Source of the DNA: Nitrospina sp.
Lineage (GTDB): Bacteria; Nitrospinota; Nitrospinia; Nitrospinales; JACRGP01
Direction of reading: 5' to 3'
Assembly: GCA_024648695.1 (NCBI GenBank)
Contig: JACAVV010000021.1
Span: 20,435-84,434, forward strand
DNA: 64,000 nt
How positions within the stretch are numbered: the first letter of the stretch is position 1; each line of letters begins with the position of its first letter. The notes below the pieces were generated by a model. The model was not told where the DNA came from, ran no database searches, and saw only the letters and a list, made by a program, of their open reading frames with translations. Made by a program: the position numbers and the translations under genes. Shown here one piece after another: positions 9,321 through 18,606 of this stretch.

Positions 9321-9767
9321 CTTACCATTTTTTCAGGCCCGTTTACCATTTAATCCAGTCTGAAATTTGGATTCAATGATTTTACGAATTGTCAAGTCGG
9401 CCAAATTTTATAAAAGCAATGAAAATAATTCAAGATTGGTAAAACTCACAAAAGCAATTGACAAGCCAAGGCGGCGAAGTATAATCTGAAAACAATCACC
9501 TGAAAAGCCTTGAAACATTGAAAATATCATCGGATAGGCTTCCATATCAAAATTGGCCGCTTCGGACATAAATGATAGTGATGGGTTTGCCCATTCAGGC
9601 GGTGTTAACGAAGCACAGCCAGTCTGCTTTTCTTAAGTTCCCTTTCAGGATCAACCCTTGGTTTCACGGGTGTCTATTGTTTGTCGGGGTCTTGTGAAAG
9701 GTCGGGTTGTGTGAACAGTACAATCATTTTCAAATGGGAAGGGATTGAATAGCGAATGAGGTTAACA
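9321..9767 (+). other. Divergent intergenic region with long leader before the NHL gene
   Basis: About 450 bases between the leftward radical SAM gene and the rightward NHL-repeat gene. It contains a near-consensus rightward promoter (listed separately) that would give a leader of about 270 bases. Within the leader is a 41-codon ORF (ATG 9572, stop 9695-9697) with a poor ribosome-binding site and no recognised similarity. I see no known riboswitch, and no clear leftward promoter. Confidence 0.5.
9458..9485 (+). promoter_or_regulatory. Near-consensus sigma-70 promoter
   Basis: TTGACA at 9458-9463 and TATAAT at 9480-9485 are both perfect consensus boxes, separated by 16 bases. Transcription would start near 9492 and run right toward the NHL-repeat gene at 9768. 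The match is the best in the window. Confidence 0.75.
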
Positions 9768-11966
9768 ATGTTTGGAAACATTAGCCACCCCAGACAATTG
9801 AAAGCAACCCTGCTGGCTTTGATTGTCGGGATCTTTTTTTCAGGAGTTCTGTTTACTGAGGCGTTGGCTTCCAAATCCGGCAAGGCCACTGAGGTTTCGA
9901 TTTCTCTCGTGGATGGAATTGCCGTGGATGCCGAGGGGAATATTTATATTTCCCGAAGAGACCATAATGTCATCAGTAAAATAGACAAGCAAGGGATGAT
10001 CAGCAGATTTGCTGGATCGGGGGCGTCCGGATTTAGCGGCGACGGTGGGCCAGCTACAAAAGCGACCTTTCGTGTGCCTGCAGGTTTGGCCTTCGACGCA
10101 AAAGGGAATCTGTATATCGCGGACCGGGAAAATCATCGGGTTCGAAAGGTGGATTCAAAGGGAATCATCACAACTATTGCTGGAACGGGTACGGCCGGAT
10201 TTAGTGGTGATGGTGGACCCGCCGTCAAGGCACAATTGAATTTGCCTTCCGGAATCGTTGTCGATCCCAAAGGAAATATTTTTATTGCCGACCGTTCTAA
10301 TGACAGAATCCGTGTGATAGACCCTGAAGGGAATATTAACACTTATGCCGGAACGGGTGAGGACGGTTTTTTTGGCGATGCGGGACCTGCGTCGAAAGCG
10401 AAATTGAGCAAACCTTTTGGTGTGGCTCTGGACAAAAAGGGCAACCTGTTTATCGCCGACCGGGGAAACAACCGGGTGCGTCGTGTGACTCCCAAGGGAA
10501 TTATTACCACTGTTGCTGGTGACGGAGGATTTTTCTTTATGGGGGACAATGGTCCTGCCTACCGTGCGAGCGTGGCGGGTCCTACGGGTGTAGCTGTTGA
10601 TCATGATGGAAATTTGATTATTGCGGATCGCAACAACAACCGCATTCGAATGGTCGATACTCAGGGTTTGATTCGTACGGTATTTGGAACAGGTCAGCAG
10701 GATTATAATGGTGATTCTGAATTAGCCCGGGAAACCAACCTGCATCTTCCATTTGGTGTAGCAATTGACAATGATGGGAAACTGCTTGTTATCGATCGCT
10801 CCCATTACCGAATTCGTCGCACTGACTTAAAAACGGGTAAGGTGAATACCGTTGCTGGTAATGGCGTTAAAAAGTTTATGGGAGATGGTGGCCCCGCTAC
10901 AGGTGCTCGACTGAGCTTCCCTCACGGAATCGTTGTGGATAGCAAAGATAATGTCATCTTTTCCGATAAATCCCATAACCGCCTGCGCATGATCACTCCG
11001 GATGGCATAATCGATACTATTGCTGGAACTGGAAATCGCGGCACTCTTGGAGACGGCGGTCCGGCAATAGATGCGGACCTGTATGTTCCGACGTCCTTGC
11101 TATTGAATGAAAAGGATGAAATTTTCCTTATCAGCCCCAGCGGCTTTGTCAGTGTGATTCGGAAAATAAACAGCAATGGAATTATCGATCATTATATTTC
11201 TACGGCGGATGAGGGGTATATGGAATCGATCAAGAATTCTCCTCGAGGCCAATCTTCGCAGTCTTTGATCGTTCCTATCACAAATTTTGGGGACCTGGCC
11301 TATGGTGGCAATGGCATTTTGTACGTCAGTGACCCATTGAATCACCAGATCCGTAAAATTGATAAAAATAAAAAAGTGACTACCATAGCAGGCACCGGTG
11401 ATTCCGATTATACAGGTGATGGCGGGCCTGCTGAGAAGGCCAACTTTCGCGATCCGAATGCTCTTGTCGTTGATAGCAAGGGCAATCTCCTGATAGGAGA
11501 TTCTGCGAATAACCGTATCCGAATGATTGATACCAAAGGTATTGTTAGCACCATCGCAGGAAATGGGGAAATGAATAATGAAGGTGACGGTGGTCCTGCT
11601 CTTGAAGGCGGTATCCGGCATATCAACGATTTGGCGTTCAGTCCTTCAGGAGAACTTCATATTGTGGGTTCGAATTCGCATTTGGTTCGTAAAATCACCA
11701 AAGATGGAAAATTGGCCACTGTTGCCGGACGGTCCGGGATTCAGGGCTTTTTTGGCGATGGTGGTCCTGCGACCAAAGCAATGTTGAAGAATCCGATTGC
11801 CATTGCTTTTGATTCAAAAGGCAATTTATACATTTCTGATATGGGAAATAACCGCATTCGTAAGGTGGATACTAAAGGGATAATCACCACCGTTGCGGGT
11901 ACCGGGGCTTTTGGTTGGGCTGAAGAAGGCGAAAAGGTTGAAATTCTATTTCAAAATTTTCCTTAA
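9768..11966 (+). CDS. Secreted NHL-repeat beta-propeller protein
   Basis: A 732-residue exported protein. I place the start at the ATG at 9768, which has GAGG six bases upstream; an in-frame ATG at 9756 is possible. A signal peptide (hydrophobic stretch LLALIVGIFFSGVLF ending near EALASKS) is followed by about ten repeats of roughly 56 residues, each with AGTG...GDGGPA, then a VD-x-x-GNL-[FY]-IAD core, then NN-RIR and KGII-T. The last partial AGTG unit at the C-terminus probably closes the ring with the N-terminal half unit. NHL propellers bind proteins, glycans or other ligands; those with this GDGGPA signature are common in environmental bacteria and mostly uncharacterised. Ten repeats imply two propellers or one large one. 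Confidence 0.88.
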   Translation: MFGNISHPRQLKATLLALIVGIFFSGVLFTEALASKSGKATEVSISLVDGIAVDAEGNIYISRRDHNVISKIDKQGMISRFAGSGASGFSGDGGPATKATFRVPAGLAFDAKGNLYIADRENHRVRKVDSKGIITTIAGTGTAGFSGDGGPAVKAQLNLPSGIVVDPKGNIFIADRSNDRIRVIDPEGNINTYAGTGEDGFFGDAGPASKAKLSKPFGVALDKKGNLFIADRGNNRVRRVTPKGIITTVAGDGGFFFMGDNGPAYRASVAGPTGVAVDHDGNLIIADRNNNRIRMVDTQGLIRTVFGTGQQDYNGDSELARETNLHLPFGVAIDNDGKLLVIDRSHYRIRRTDLKTGKVNTVAGNGVKKFMGDGGPATGARLSFPHGIVVDSKDNVIFSDKSHNRLRMITPDGIIDTIAGTGNRGTLGDGGPAIDADLYVPTSLLLNEKDEIFLISPSGFVSVIRKINSNGIIDHYISTADEGYMESIKNSPRGQSSQSLIVPITNFGDLAYGGNGILYVSDPLNHQIRKIDKNKKVTTIAGTGDSDYTGDGGPAEKANFRDPNALVVDSKGNLLIGDSANNRIRMIDTKGIVSTIAGNGEMNNEGDGGPALEGGIRHINDLAFSPSGELHIVGSNSHLVRKITKDGKLATVAGRSGIQGFFGDGGPATKAMLKNPIAIAFDSKGNLYISDMGNNRIRKVDTKGIITTVAGTGAFGWAEEGEKVEILFQNFP

Positions 11967-12052
11967 GGAACATTTCCCATTTATATAAACTTTTGAAATT
12001 ATCGTTTAAACTTTCGGTTCTTTATAGAACCTCATCATATGGAGCCAATTTC

Positions 12053-12562
12053 ATGCGATCTAATATCAAAACTTTTGGTTTATTTTTGGTATTTTTAATT
12101 TTTATGATTCTGCCAGGTGCCGCGTTATCTGCTGAAACGGATGGCCTCAATGCGGTACTGGATAAAATCGATGGTTATATTTGTACGACCCCGAAAAAGA
12201 TGGCGGACCACTTCGCCAAAGGGCATGTTCTTATCTCTGATGATAAACGCCAAATGCTGGCGAGCCGTATTGAATCCTACCAACACATGATCGGCGAGTT
12301 GGAAGAAATGAATTGCAAGGTGGATAGAAAGGTTCTCAATAGCGCGGTGAATGGCAATATCGGATATATGCTCGTTGATGAAATGATCAGCGTGACTTCC
12401 CGCCTGAGTACCGATGACCGTCAGCACAGCGTTTGTACTTATGTTTTTGTAAAAGATGGTGGTTCCTGGAAGGTCCTGCAAGAACACTGTTCGAGTTTGC
12501 CCGACTACAGCATCGTCCCCGGCGACGACGCGCTGTACTACTACCACAACCCAGTCTACTAG
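12053..12562 (+). CDS. Small secreted protein, possibly NTF2/SnoaL-like
   Basis: A 169-residue protein with a clear signal peptide (hydrophobic LFLVFLIFMILPGAALSA) if translated from the ATG at 12053. That ATG has GGAG eight bases upstream and is better than the ATG at 11993, which would bury the signal peptide. The mature part alternates helix and strand, has cysteines near residues 44, 87, 128 and 146, and ends with the aromatic tail YYYHNPVY. The strand pattern GYMLVDEMISVTSRLS, then CTYVFVKDGGSWKVLQEHCS, resembles SnoaL/NTF2-like domains, where a final strand contains W-K-[IV]. It lies 86 bases after the NHL gene. The function is unknown. Confidence 0.7.
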   Translation: MRSNIKTFGLFLVFLIFMILPGAALSAETDGLNAVLDKIDGYICTTPKKMADHFAKGHVLISDDKRQMLASRIESYQHMIGELEEMNCKVDRKVLNSAVNGNIGYMLVDEMISVTSRLSTDDRQHSVCTYVFVKDGGSWKVLQEHCSSLPDYSIVPGDDALYYYHNPVY

Positions 12563-12736
12563 GAGCCCGCGGCTCCGTGAAGCTCCGGCTATGGTGGGCG
12601 AGCATTGCATAATTTCCACCGACCGGGGAAGGCTGTTTTTTAAGCTATAATCGTGCGGCTGGGGTCGCAAGGCTCCCGCGCCGTGTTTTGGGAGCAAAAG
12701 TTTATTCTTTGCTTTTAGATCCCTTTATTAAATACC

Positions 12737-12791
12737 CCTTCTCCCCTTGCGGGAGAAGGAAGGGATGAGGGGGCTAATGAGGCCGAAGGCC
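12737..12791. repeat. REP-like hairpin repeat, copy 1
   Basis: A nine-base-pair perfect stem (CCTTCTCCC at 12737-12745 with GGGAGAAGG at 12751-12759, loop CTTGC) followed by GGATGAGG and by GGCCGAAGGCC at 12781-12791. A related block lies downstream of the next gene at about 15000-15060. It fills much of the 260-base gap before glgX, in which I see no gene. Confidence 0.6.
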
Positions 12792-12822
12792 ACCTCTTAA
12801 TTGTTTCAGGACGTGAGAGGCC

Positions 12823-14958
12823 ATGGAGAATCCACCTCAAAAAGCCCTCGATTCTGTCCAGCCTCCCCAAACACAAGGGGCTGTATGGGATGGGAAAGGC
12901 GTCCATTTCTCCCTCTATTCAGAACACGCCCATCGAGTTTACCTTTGTTTGTTTGACTCTCCAGACAGCCAAAGTGAATCCAAACGAATTCCACTAAAAA
13001 AGAATGATCACCTCTGGCATGCGTATGTACCGGATGTGAAACCGGGGGTTCTGTATGGTTTCCGGGTGGATGGCCCGTTTCAGCCTGATAACGGACTATG
13101 GTTCAATTCGGTTAAAGTGCTTGCGGACCCCTGCGCCAGGGATTTTGGCAGGCTTCCCATTTGGGATGAATCCCTGTTTGCTTATCCCTTTGGCGATGTG
13201 TCAAATCCTCCTAAAAAAGACAAAAGGGACAATACCGCATTCGCTCCCCTTTCCAAAGTGATTGACCCGGCCTACGATTGGCAAGGCGATCAATTGCCTG
13301 GAATTCCCTGGAACGAAACCATCATATACGAAACCCACGTTAAAGGCCTGACCCAATTGCACCCACAAGTTCCTGAAGCTATAAGGGGCACCTATTCTGG
13401 AATGGCGAGTGAGGTGATTCTGGATTACTTTGAGAAGCTGGGTGTCTCTGCTATTGAATTGCTTCCCATTCAGCAATCGTTTTCAGAGCACCATTTGTAT
13501 CAAAAGAAGCTGACGAATTATTGGGGGTACAACACTCTGGGCTGGTTTGCCCCGGACTCCCGATTTGCCGCCACCTCAGATCCTGTACGCGAGTTTAAAG
13601 ATATGATTAAGGCCTACCATGCACGCGGCCTTGAGGTGATTCTGGATGTTGTTTACAACCACACCCCGGAAGGCAACCGCTGGGGACCCATGTTGTTTTT
13701 TCGCGGAATCGACAATGCTGTGTATTACCGTTTGCAAGAGAATGATAAAAAAGAATACAAGGATTTCACAGGTTGCGGCAACACCATAGACATGATGCAT
13801 CCCCAGGTACTGAAACTGGTTCTGGACAGCTTAAAGTATTGGGTCGAGGAAATGCATGTCGACGGGTTCCGGTTTGATCTCGCGTGCGCTTTGGGAAGAA
13901 CTCACGACCACTTCGATCCCAATGCTCCTTTTTTTCAGGCAATTCAAAACGATCCCGAATTGTCGAAAGTAAAACTCATCGCCGAGCCCTGGGATTTGGG
14001 GGAGGGTGGTTATCAACTAGGCAATTTCCCCAAAGGCTGGGCCGAATGGAACGGGTTGTACCGCGACCAGATCCGTAAATTCTGGCGCGGCGATTCAGGT
14101 CAGATTGGAGGACTCGCCACCCGCATCTCCGGAAGCAGTGATCTGTTTCAAGGCAAAGGCCGCACACCACAAGCTAATATCAACTACATCATTTCCCACG
14201 ATGGCTTCACTCTGGAGGATTTGGTAAGTTACAAGAAAAAAAATAATCTGGCTAATGGAGAAGAAAATCGGGACGGCCCTCATGATAACTTTAGTTGGAA
14301 TTGTGGAATTGAGGGCCAAACAGGAAATCATAAAGTTTGGGATCGGCGCAATCAATCGAAACGAAATATTCTAGCGACTCTGTTGTTGTCCCAGGGAGTT
14401 CCCATGATATGTGGCGGTGATGAATTTGGTCGTAGTCAAAATGGCAATAACAATGCTTACTGTCAGGACAATGAAATCAACTGGTATTGCTGGGAATGGG
14501 ACCGCAATCAATCTGAATTGTTTCAATTCGCTCAAATGCTGATCAAACTGCGAAGAAGTCTGGGGTCATTTCATAAAACCCATTACAGTTCCGGGCAGAA
14601 ACCTCCTGGCCAAATTTTCAAGGAACTATCGTGGTTTTATCCCTCCGGACGGGAAATGTCCCAGGAACAATGGTTGAATCCCGAAAACAAAACCTTTGCA
14701 ATGCGAGTTTCAATTGGGGAAAAGGAATCCGGTCAATCCTTAGACAAGACAATCCAGAGCCTGCTATTGATACTATTCAACGCAAGTTCCCACCAGAAAT
14801 CTTTTGTTTTGCCCGCTCATAAAAGTGGCATGAAATGGATACAAAAACTGGATACTGCACTTACCAATGAAAACCAATCGGTTGTATCGGTCCGTGGAGG
14901 ACAGGCATTTGATTTAAAGGCAAATAGTTTGGTGCTTTTTCTATGGCAGGGAAAATGA
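12823..14958 (+). CDS. glgX: Glycogen debranching enzyme GlgX (GH13 isoamylase type)
   Basis: A 711-residue protein with an N-terminal CBM48 domain (about residues 12-110, GKGVHFSLYSEHA then YGFRVDGPF) and a GH13 (beta/alpha)8 barrel. Catalytic motifs are VVYNHTPEG near residue 275, GFRFDLA with the nucleophile Asp near residue 351, IAEPWD with the acid/base Glu near residue 388, and SHDGFTLEDL near residue 458. It hydrolyses alpha-1,6 branches of glycogen or limit dextrins in the cytoplasm. Length matches the usual 650-720. It stands alone between two hairpin-repeat blocks, with GAGAGG shortly before the ATG; no other glg gene is in the window. Confidence 0.94.
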   Translation: MENPPQKALDSVQPPQTQGAVWDGKGVHFSLYSEHAHRVYLCLFDSPDSQSESKRIPLKKNDHLWHAYVPDVKPGVLYGFRVDGPFQPDNGLWFNSVKVLADPCARDFGRLPIWDESLFAYPFGDVSNPPKKDKRDNTAFAPLSKVIDPAYDWQGDQLPGIPWNETIIYETHVKGLTQLHPQVPEAIRGTYSGMASEVILDYFEKLGVSAIELLPIQQSFSEHHLYQKKLTNYWGYNTLGWFAPDSRFAATSDPVREFKDMIKAYHARGLEVILDVVYNHTPEGNRWGPMLFFRGIDNAVYYRLQENDKKEYKDFTGCGNTIDMMHPQVLKLVLDSLKYWVEEMHVDGFRFDLACALGRTHDHFDPNAPFFQAIQNDPELSKVKLIAEPWDLGEGGYQLGNFPKGWAEWNGLYRDQIRKFWRGDSGQIGGLATRISGSSDLFQGKGRTPQANINYIISHDGFTLEDLVSYKKKNNLANGEENRDGPHDNFSWNCGIEGQTGNHKVWDRRNQSKRNILATLLLSQGVPMICGGDEFGRSQNGNNNAYCQDNEINWYCWEWDRNQSELFQFAQMLIKLRRSLGSFHKTHYSSGQKPPGQIFKELSWFYPSGREMSQEQWLNPENKTFAMRVSIGEKESGQSLDKTIQSLLLILFNASSHQKSFVLPAHKSGMKWIQKLDTALTNENQSVVSVRGGQAFDLKANSLVLFLWQGK

Positions 14959-15262
14959 TCAATGCGTTTTTTACAAGACCCGAATTATGGATAAGAAGTT
15001 ACCCTTTTCACTCGAGGGAGAAAATTAAGGTGAGGTGGATGAATGAGGCCGAAGGCCCACCAAAATATACGGCTTTTTGGATTTATCCATGACTCCGGTT
15101 TACGAGGGTTTAAGGATCCCGAAAAGTGGCTTGCCCAAAAAACTCTGCGAGCAAACGTAGATATCCAAGCCAGGGATAACATCTCCCCTTCAATGGGTGG
15201 GAAAGGAAGAGGTTAGAGGGAATCCGGTAAACGTTGTAATCTCTTTTTTTTCAGCATGGCCT
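14959..15262. repeat. Gap with REP-like hairpin repeat, copy 2
   Basis: This 304-base gap between convergent glgX and the histidine kinase holds no plausible gene. At about 15000-15060 it repeats the layout of the block upstream of glgX: an ACCCTT start, a GAGGGAGAA arm, GGTGAGG, then GGCCGAAGGCC at 15047-15057 followed by CACC. The block is less symmetrical than copy 1. Confidence 0.55.
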
Positions 15263-17815
15263 TTATGAGGCTTTTACTTTTTCCAAAGATTCCATAATTC
15301 CCTCCATGTCATAATGATCAATCAAGGAACTAAAAAACTTTCCCACATGTTCAGGAACCTTATTTTGGTTTATAAGTTCAATTACACAGGCTTCAAGTTC
15401 GGTAATATTATATAAAGAAGCGGCGATCCTCATTTTTTTGACCAGATCCTCCGGAAGGTTTATCTGTGACAGGTCGTATTCTTTTTTCGTATAAAACTCT
15501 GGATTGGTTGATGGAACTTCTTCGTAAATAAACTCAATCTGAAGCAAATTTTTCAAACAATCAAATATCTGATTTAATTTAAAAGGTTTTGAAATGTACT
15601 CATCAAAACCCAAATCCAGATAATAGTTCCGGGTTCGGTCGATTGTCGAAGCCGTTATTGCCACCACCTTGACCTCTTTAATAGTTTGGTCTTTGCGAAT
15701 AAATTTAATCGCATCATCGCCCCGTAAGAGAGGCATTTTCATATCCATAAATATAATATCAGGAATCAGGCGCTGGGCGATCTCAAATGTTTCCTTTCCA
15801 TTTCCTGAAAAATAAACTTTAACTCCGATATCTGTTAACAGTTTAGCCAACAGATTTCGATTTTCCTCCACATCGTCTGCAATTAAAGCGGAAACCTCAC
15901 AGCCTTCGGCTAAATGCAGTACTGACAGGTTTTCAGTAGCATTGTTTTTGGATAGAGACTCCCTGGAGGAGGGTAGTCTGAGAGTGAAATAAAAATGGGC
16001 GCCTTCGTTTTCTTTCGATTCAAAAAATAAATCGGATTCCATCAATTCCAGTTGGCTTTTTGCGATGGAAAGCCCTAAACCCGTGCCTCCTTTTTTAGAC
16101 CCGTGATCGTCCTGATGAAAAGCATCAAATATTCTTTTCTGTTCGTTGAACGGGATACCAATACCCGTATCTTTGATATCAAAACGGTACAGGTTTTCAT
16201 TTATGGATCGGACTTTTAATGACACACTTCCGGATTCTGTAAATTTAATTGCGTTTCCCAGAAGGTTGATCAGGATCTGTTTAATTTTCTGTTCGTCTCC
16301 CAATACCCAAACAGGACTATCGAATCCGTTTACCTCCCAATTTATATGTTTCTCCTGGCAACGGAAATGGAACAAGGTTTCAAGTTCTTTAATCAATTCC
16401 GCAAGATTGAAATCGCTCTGGTGAAGTTCCATTTTTCCAGCTTCGATTTTGGAAATATCAAGAATTTCATTGATCATATTTAAAAGATTTTTACCGCTTT
16501 TTTCTATGACTTTCAGGGAATCTCTGGTTTCTTCATCCAAACTTCTGTTTCTCAGAAGAATTTGAGAATATCCTAAAACCGCATTCATAGGGGTCCGGAT
16601 TTCATGGCTCATGTTTGCCAGAAAAATAGATTTTGCTTTGTTCGCCTTTTCAGCATCCTCGCGCGCTCTTAAAATTTCCTGCTCATAAAGTTTTCGTTCG
16701 CTGATATCCCTGATTATGGAAGACGCGCCGATTATTTCCCCACTTTCGTTTCTTATGGGAGACACAGTTAGTGACGCATGGATCCTGGTTCCATTTTTTT
16801 TGACGCGAATGGTTTCAAAATTATTGACCATATTTCCCTGCCGGATTCTGTCAATAAACATTTTATTTTCCCGTTTCCGGTCTTCTGGATAAACTACCAA
16901 AATGTTTTTACCCACTACCTCCTTGTTAGAGTAACCGTAAATTTTTTCGGCACCTTTGTTCCAACTGATTATCTTTCCATTGAGATCGCTTCCTATGACA
17001 CCGTCATCCGTACCTTCAATAATTGAGGTTAGGAAAGATTCACCGATACGTATGCCACGAACCTCCAGGTGCACAGCATAGGTAAGTGCAGCAAGATAAG
17101 CAAAAAGCCGCAAAACGTGCCACAGCCACCATGTCATATCCCACAGTTTTGATAACTCAAAGATAATGCTGGCCGTGCCAAATAGTCCGCAATGCAAAGC
17201 AAATAAATAGTCTTCCCACTTGTTTTGCGTTTTAAATCTATAAATGAAACAGATAGTAGCTAAATAAAACACCAGGGCACCTGCATAGTGGAGGAATTTT
17301 GCTGGGAAACTAAATCCTCCATTTCTGACCATGGGGGGTATGGCTTGGGGAAATAGAAATGATCCTGCAGAGAACAACAGGATTACCACCACAACAACAG
17401 AAGTCCTGCTTATCGGGATTTTGTAACCTTTGAGAATATGAGGAGTCCAGACAAACCCAAAAAATAATCCACCGAAAAAAGTGGCCGTTGTGTGGAGCCA
17501 GACAAATAGCTTGCCCGGATCAACCATGGCATGGAATATGTCCAGGAGTCCCATACTGAGAAGGGCACTGGAAACAAAAAAATGATGCGTTTTATCGGCT
17601 TCTTCTTTTTCACCCAAAAGAAGAACCCCCGCCACGGAAAGGGCGATCATTCCGCCCAGGGACTCCAGTGAACTATGAAACGCGATACTTTTCCACCTGA
17701 TGTCGGGATAAAAGGTTAAAGCGGCCCACCCTGCAATCAACGGAAGGGCTACCGAATAAATGATAACCCTTAGTATTAACAAGCCTTGGTTGTCTTTTAA
17801 TAACTTGGTGGTCAT
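15263..17815 (-). CDS. Membrane hybrid histidine kinase with PAS and receiver domains
   Basis: An 850-residue protein. Residues 1-255 hold about eight hydrophobic segments resembling a MASE3-type sensor (GLLDIFHAM near residue 94). A PAS domain follows at about 262-375 (IIEGTDDGVIGSDLNG), then a HisKA domain with the phosphoacceptor His in NMSHEIRTPMN near residue 405. The HATPase has an N box (NLLGNAIKFTE), DTGIGIP and GTGLGLSI. A receiver domain at about 640-760 has DD near its start, phosphorylated Asp in FMDMKMP near residue 690 and the Lys in SKPF. The last 90 residues are helical and lack an obvious Hpt histidine motif. It stands alone, so its output partner is elsewhere. The stimulus is unknown. 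Confidence 0.9.
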   Translation of the reverse strand: MTTKLLKDNQGLLILRVIIYSVALPLIAGWAALTFYPDIRWKSIAFHSSLESLGGMIALSVAGVLLLGEKEEADKTHHFFVSSALLSMGLLDIFHAMVDPGKLFVWLHTTATFFGGLFFGFVWTPHILKGYKIPISRTSVVVVVILLFSAGSFLFPQAIPPMVRNGGFSFPAKFLHYAGALVFYLATICFIYRFKTQNKWEDYLFALHCGLFGTASIIFELSKLWDMTWWLWHVLRLFAYLAALTYAVHLEVRGIRIGESFLTSIIEGTDDGVIGSDLNGKIISWNKGAEKIYGYSNKEVVGKNILVVYPEDRKRENKMFIDRIRQGNMVNNFETIRVKKNGTRIHASLTVSPIRNESGEIIGASSIIRDISERKLYEQEILRAREDAEKANKAKSIFLANMSHEIRTPMNAVLGYSQILLRNRSLDEETRDSLKVIEKSGKNLLNMINEILDISKIEAGKMELHQSDFNLAELIKELETLFHFRCQEKHINWEVNGFDSPVWVLGDEQKIKQILINLLGNAIKFTESGSVSLKVRSINENLYRFDIKDTGIGIPFNEQKRIFDAFHQDDHGSKKGGTGLGLSIAKSQLELMESDLFFESKENEGAHFYFTLRLPSSRESLSKNNATENLSVLHLAEGCEVSALIADDVEENRNLLAKLLTDIGVKVYFSGNGKETFEIAQRLIPDIIFMDMKMPLLRGDDAIKFIRKDQTIKEVKVVAITASTIDRTRNYYLDLGFDEYISKPFKLNQIFDCLKNLLQIEFIYEEVPSTNPEFYTKKEYDLSQINLPEDLVKKMRIAASLYNITELEACVIELINQNKVPEHVGKFFSSLIDHYDMEGIMESLEKVKAS

Positions 17816-18196
17816 TGTCGAAGCTTAAAATTATATTTAAACATAATTACATTAGATTACTTTATGATTCCTTGTCTTTCAAGGTAAATCATATATTTGA
17901 ATTAAGAATTAATCGAAGGGGGGTTGATGTGGTATGTCGGGTTTTTTTCTTAATTTGAATCAATAATCTCAGGATTGGAGGTCGGGTTTTAAGCCCAGTT
18001 GGCATGCGAAAACCTCAAAATATAAAAAATTGTACGAAAACTCAAAAAATAAGTGCAAAACTTTTAAATCGCGTGTATACTTTCTTTTCCTTTCAAAGCA
18101 AAACTAATCCAAAAACTACAAAAAATCCCATTTTTAATTTTTGTTTGACAAGGGCTAGTTTAAACCTGTAGAATCGCTTGTTTTAAGTTTAAATGG
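17816..18196. other. A/T-rich divergent gap upstream of kinase and tRNA cluster
   Basis: About 380 bases with no plausible gene. It is rich in A and T with runs of A, and includes the promoter listed for the tRNA cluster. I could not pick out a convincing leftward promoter for the kinase. Confidence 0.5.
18145..18174 (+). promoter_or_regulatory. Sigma-70 promoter of the tRNA/secE cluster
   Basis: TTGACA at 18145-18150 and TAGAAT at 18169-18174, separated by 18 bases, lie 22 bases before the first tRNA. A start near 18181 would give a very short leader, as expected for a tRNA operon. A T/A-rich stretch upstream could act as an UP element. Confidence 0.7.
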
Positions 18197-18272
18197 GCTG
18201 GTATAGCTCAGTTGGTAGAGCAGCTGATTTGTAATCAGCAGGTCGGGGGTTCAAGTCCCTTTACCAGCTCCA
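18197..18272 (+). tRNA. tRNA-Thr (anticodon TGT), CCA encoded
   Basis: A full cloverleaf: acceptor GCTGGTA pairs with TACCAGC, the anticodon arm is GCTGA-TTTGTAA-TCAGC with TGT at positions 34-36, the T loop is TTCAAGT, discriminator T, and CCA is encoded. First gene of the cluster. Confidence 0.95.
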
Positions 18273-18381
18273 ACCTAAATTGTTGATTTTTATACGAGTT
18301 GGCAGGTTTCCCGCAGATTGGTTATGTGTTGAATGGTGGATGGTGACAGGAATTTCAAGGTGATTTGATCGGTTTTATTGC

Positions 18382-18463
18382 GGGGAGGTTCCCGAGTGGC
18401 CAAAGGGAACAGACTGTAAATCTGTCGGCTCAGCCTTCGGAGGTTCGAATCCTCCCCTCCCCA
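18382..18463 (+). tRNA. tRNA-Tyr (anticodon GTA)
   Basis: Acceptor GGGGAGG pairs with CCTCCCC, discriminator A. The anticodon arm ACAGA-CTGTAAA-TCTGT gives GTA. A long variable arm is present (class II, as expected for bacterial Tyr). CCA is not encoded. Confidence 0.95.
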
Positions 18464-18490
18464 CTGGATTTTATAATTTTAAGACTCGTT

Positions 18491-18567
18491 GCGGGAATAG
18501 CTCAGATGGCTAGAGCGTCAGCCTTCCAAGCTGAGGGTCGGGGGTTCGAGTCCCCTTTCCCGCTCCA
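18491..18567 (+). tRNA. tRNA-Gly (anticodon TCC), CCA encoded
   Basis: Acceptor GCGGGAA pairs with TTCCCGC, discriminator T, CCA encoded. The anticodon arm TCAGC-CTTCCAA-GCTGA gives TCC. Confidence 0.95.
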
Positions 18568-18606
18568 AAGTATTTGTCAAGGTAGTGTTTTGTAAACAGA
18601 TTAAAC

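Noticed and set aside
9572..9697. 41-codon ORF as a RiPP precursor for the radical SAM pair
   Set aside because: It is on the opposite strand to the pair, has no leader/core pattern and a poor ribosome-binding site. It is mentioned only as part of the NHL leader.
18365..18595. 76-codon ORF across tRNA-Tyr and tRNA-Gly
   Set aside because: It is an open frame through two tRNA genes and has no supporting evidence.
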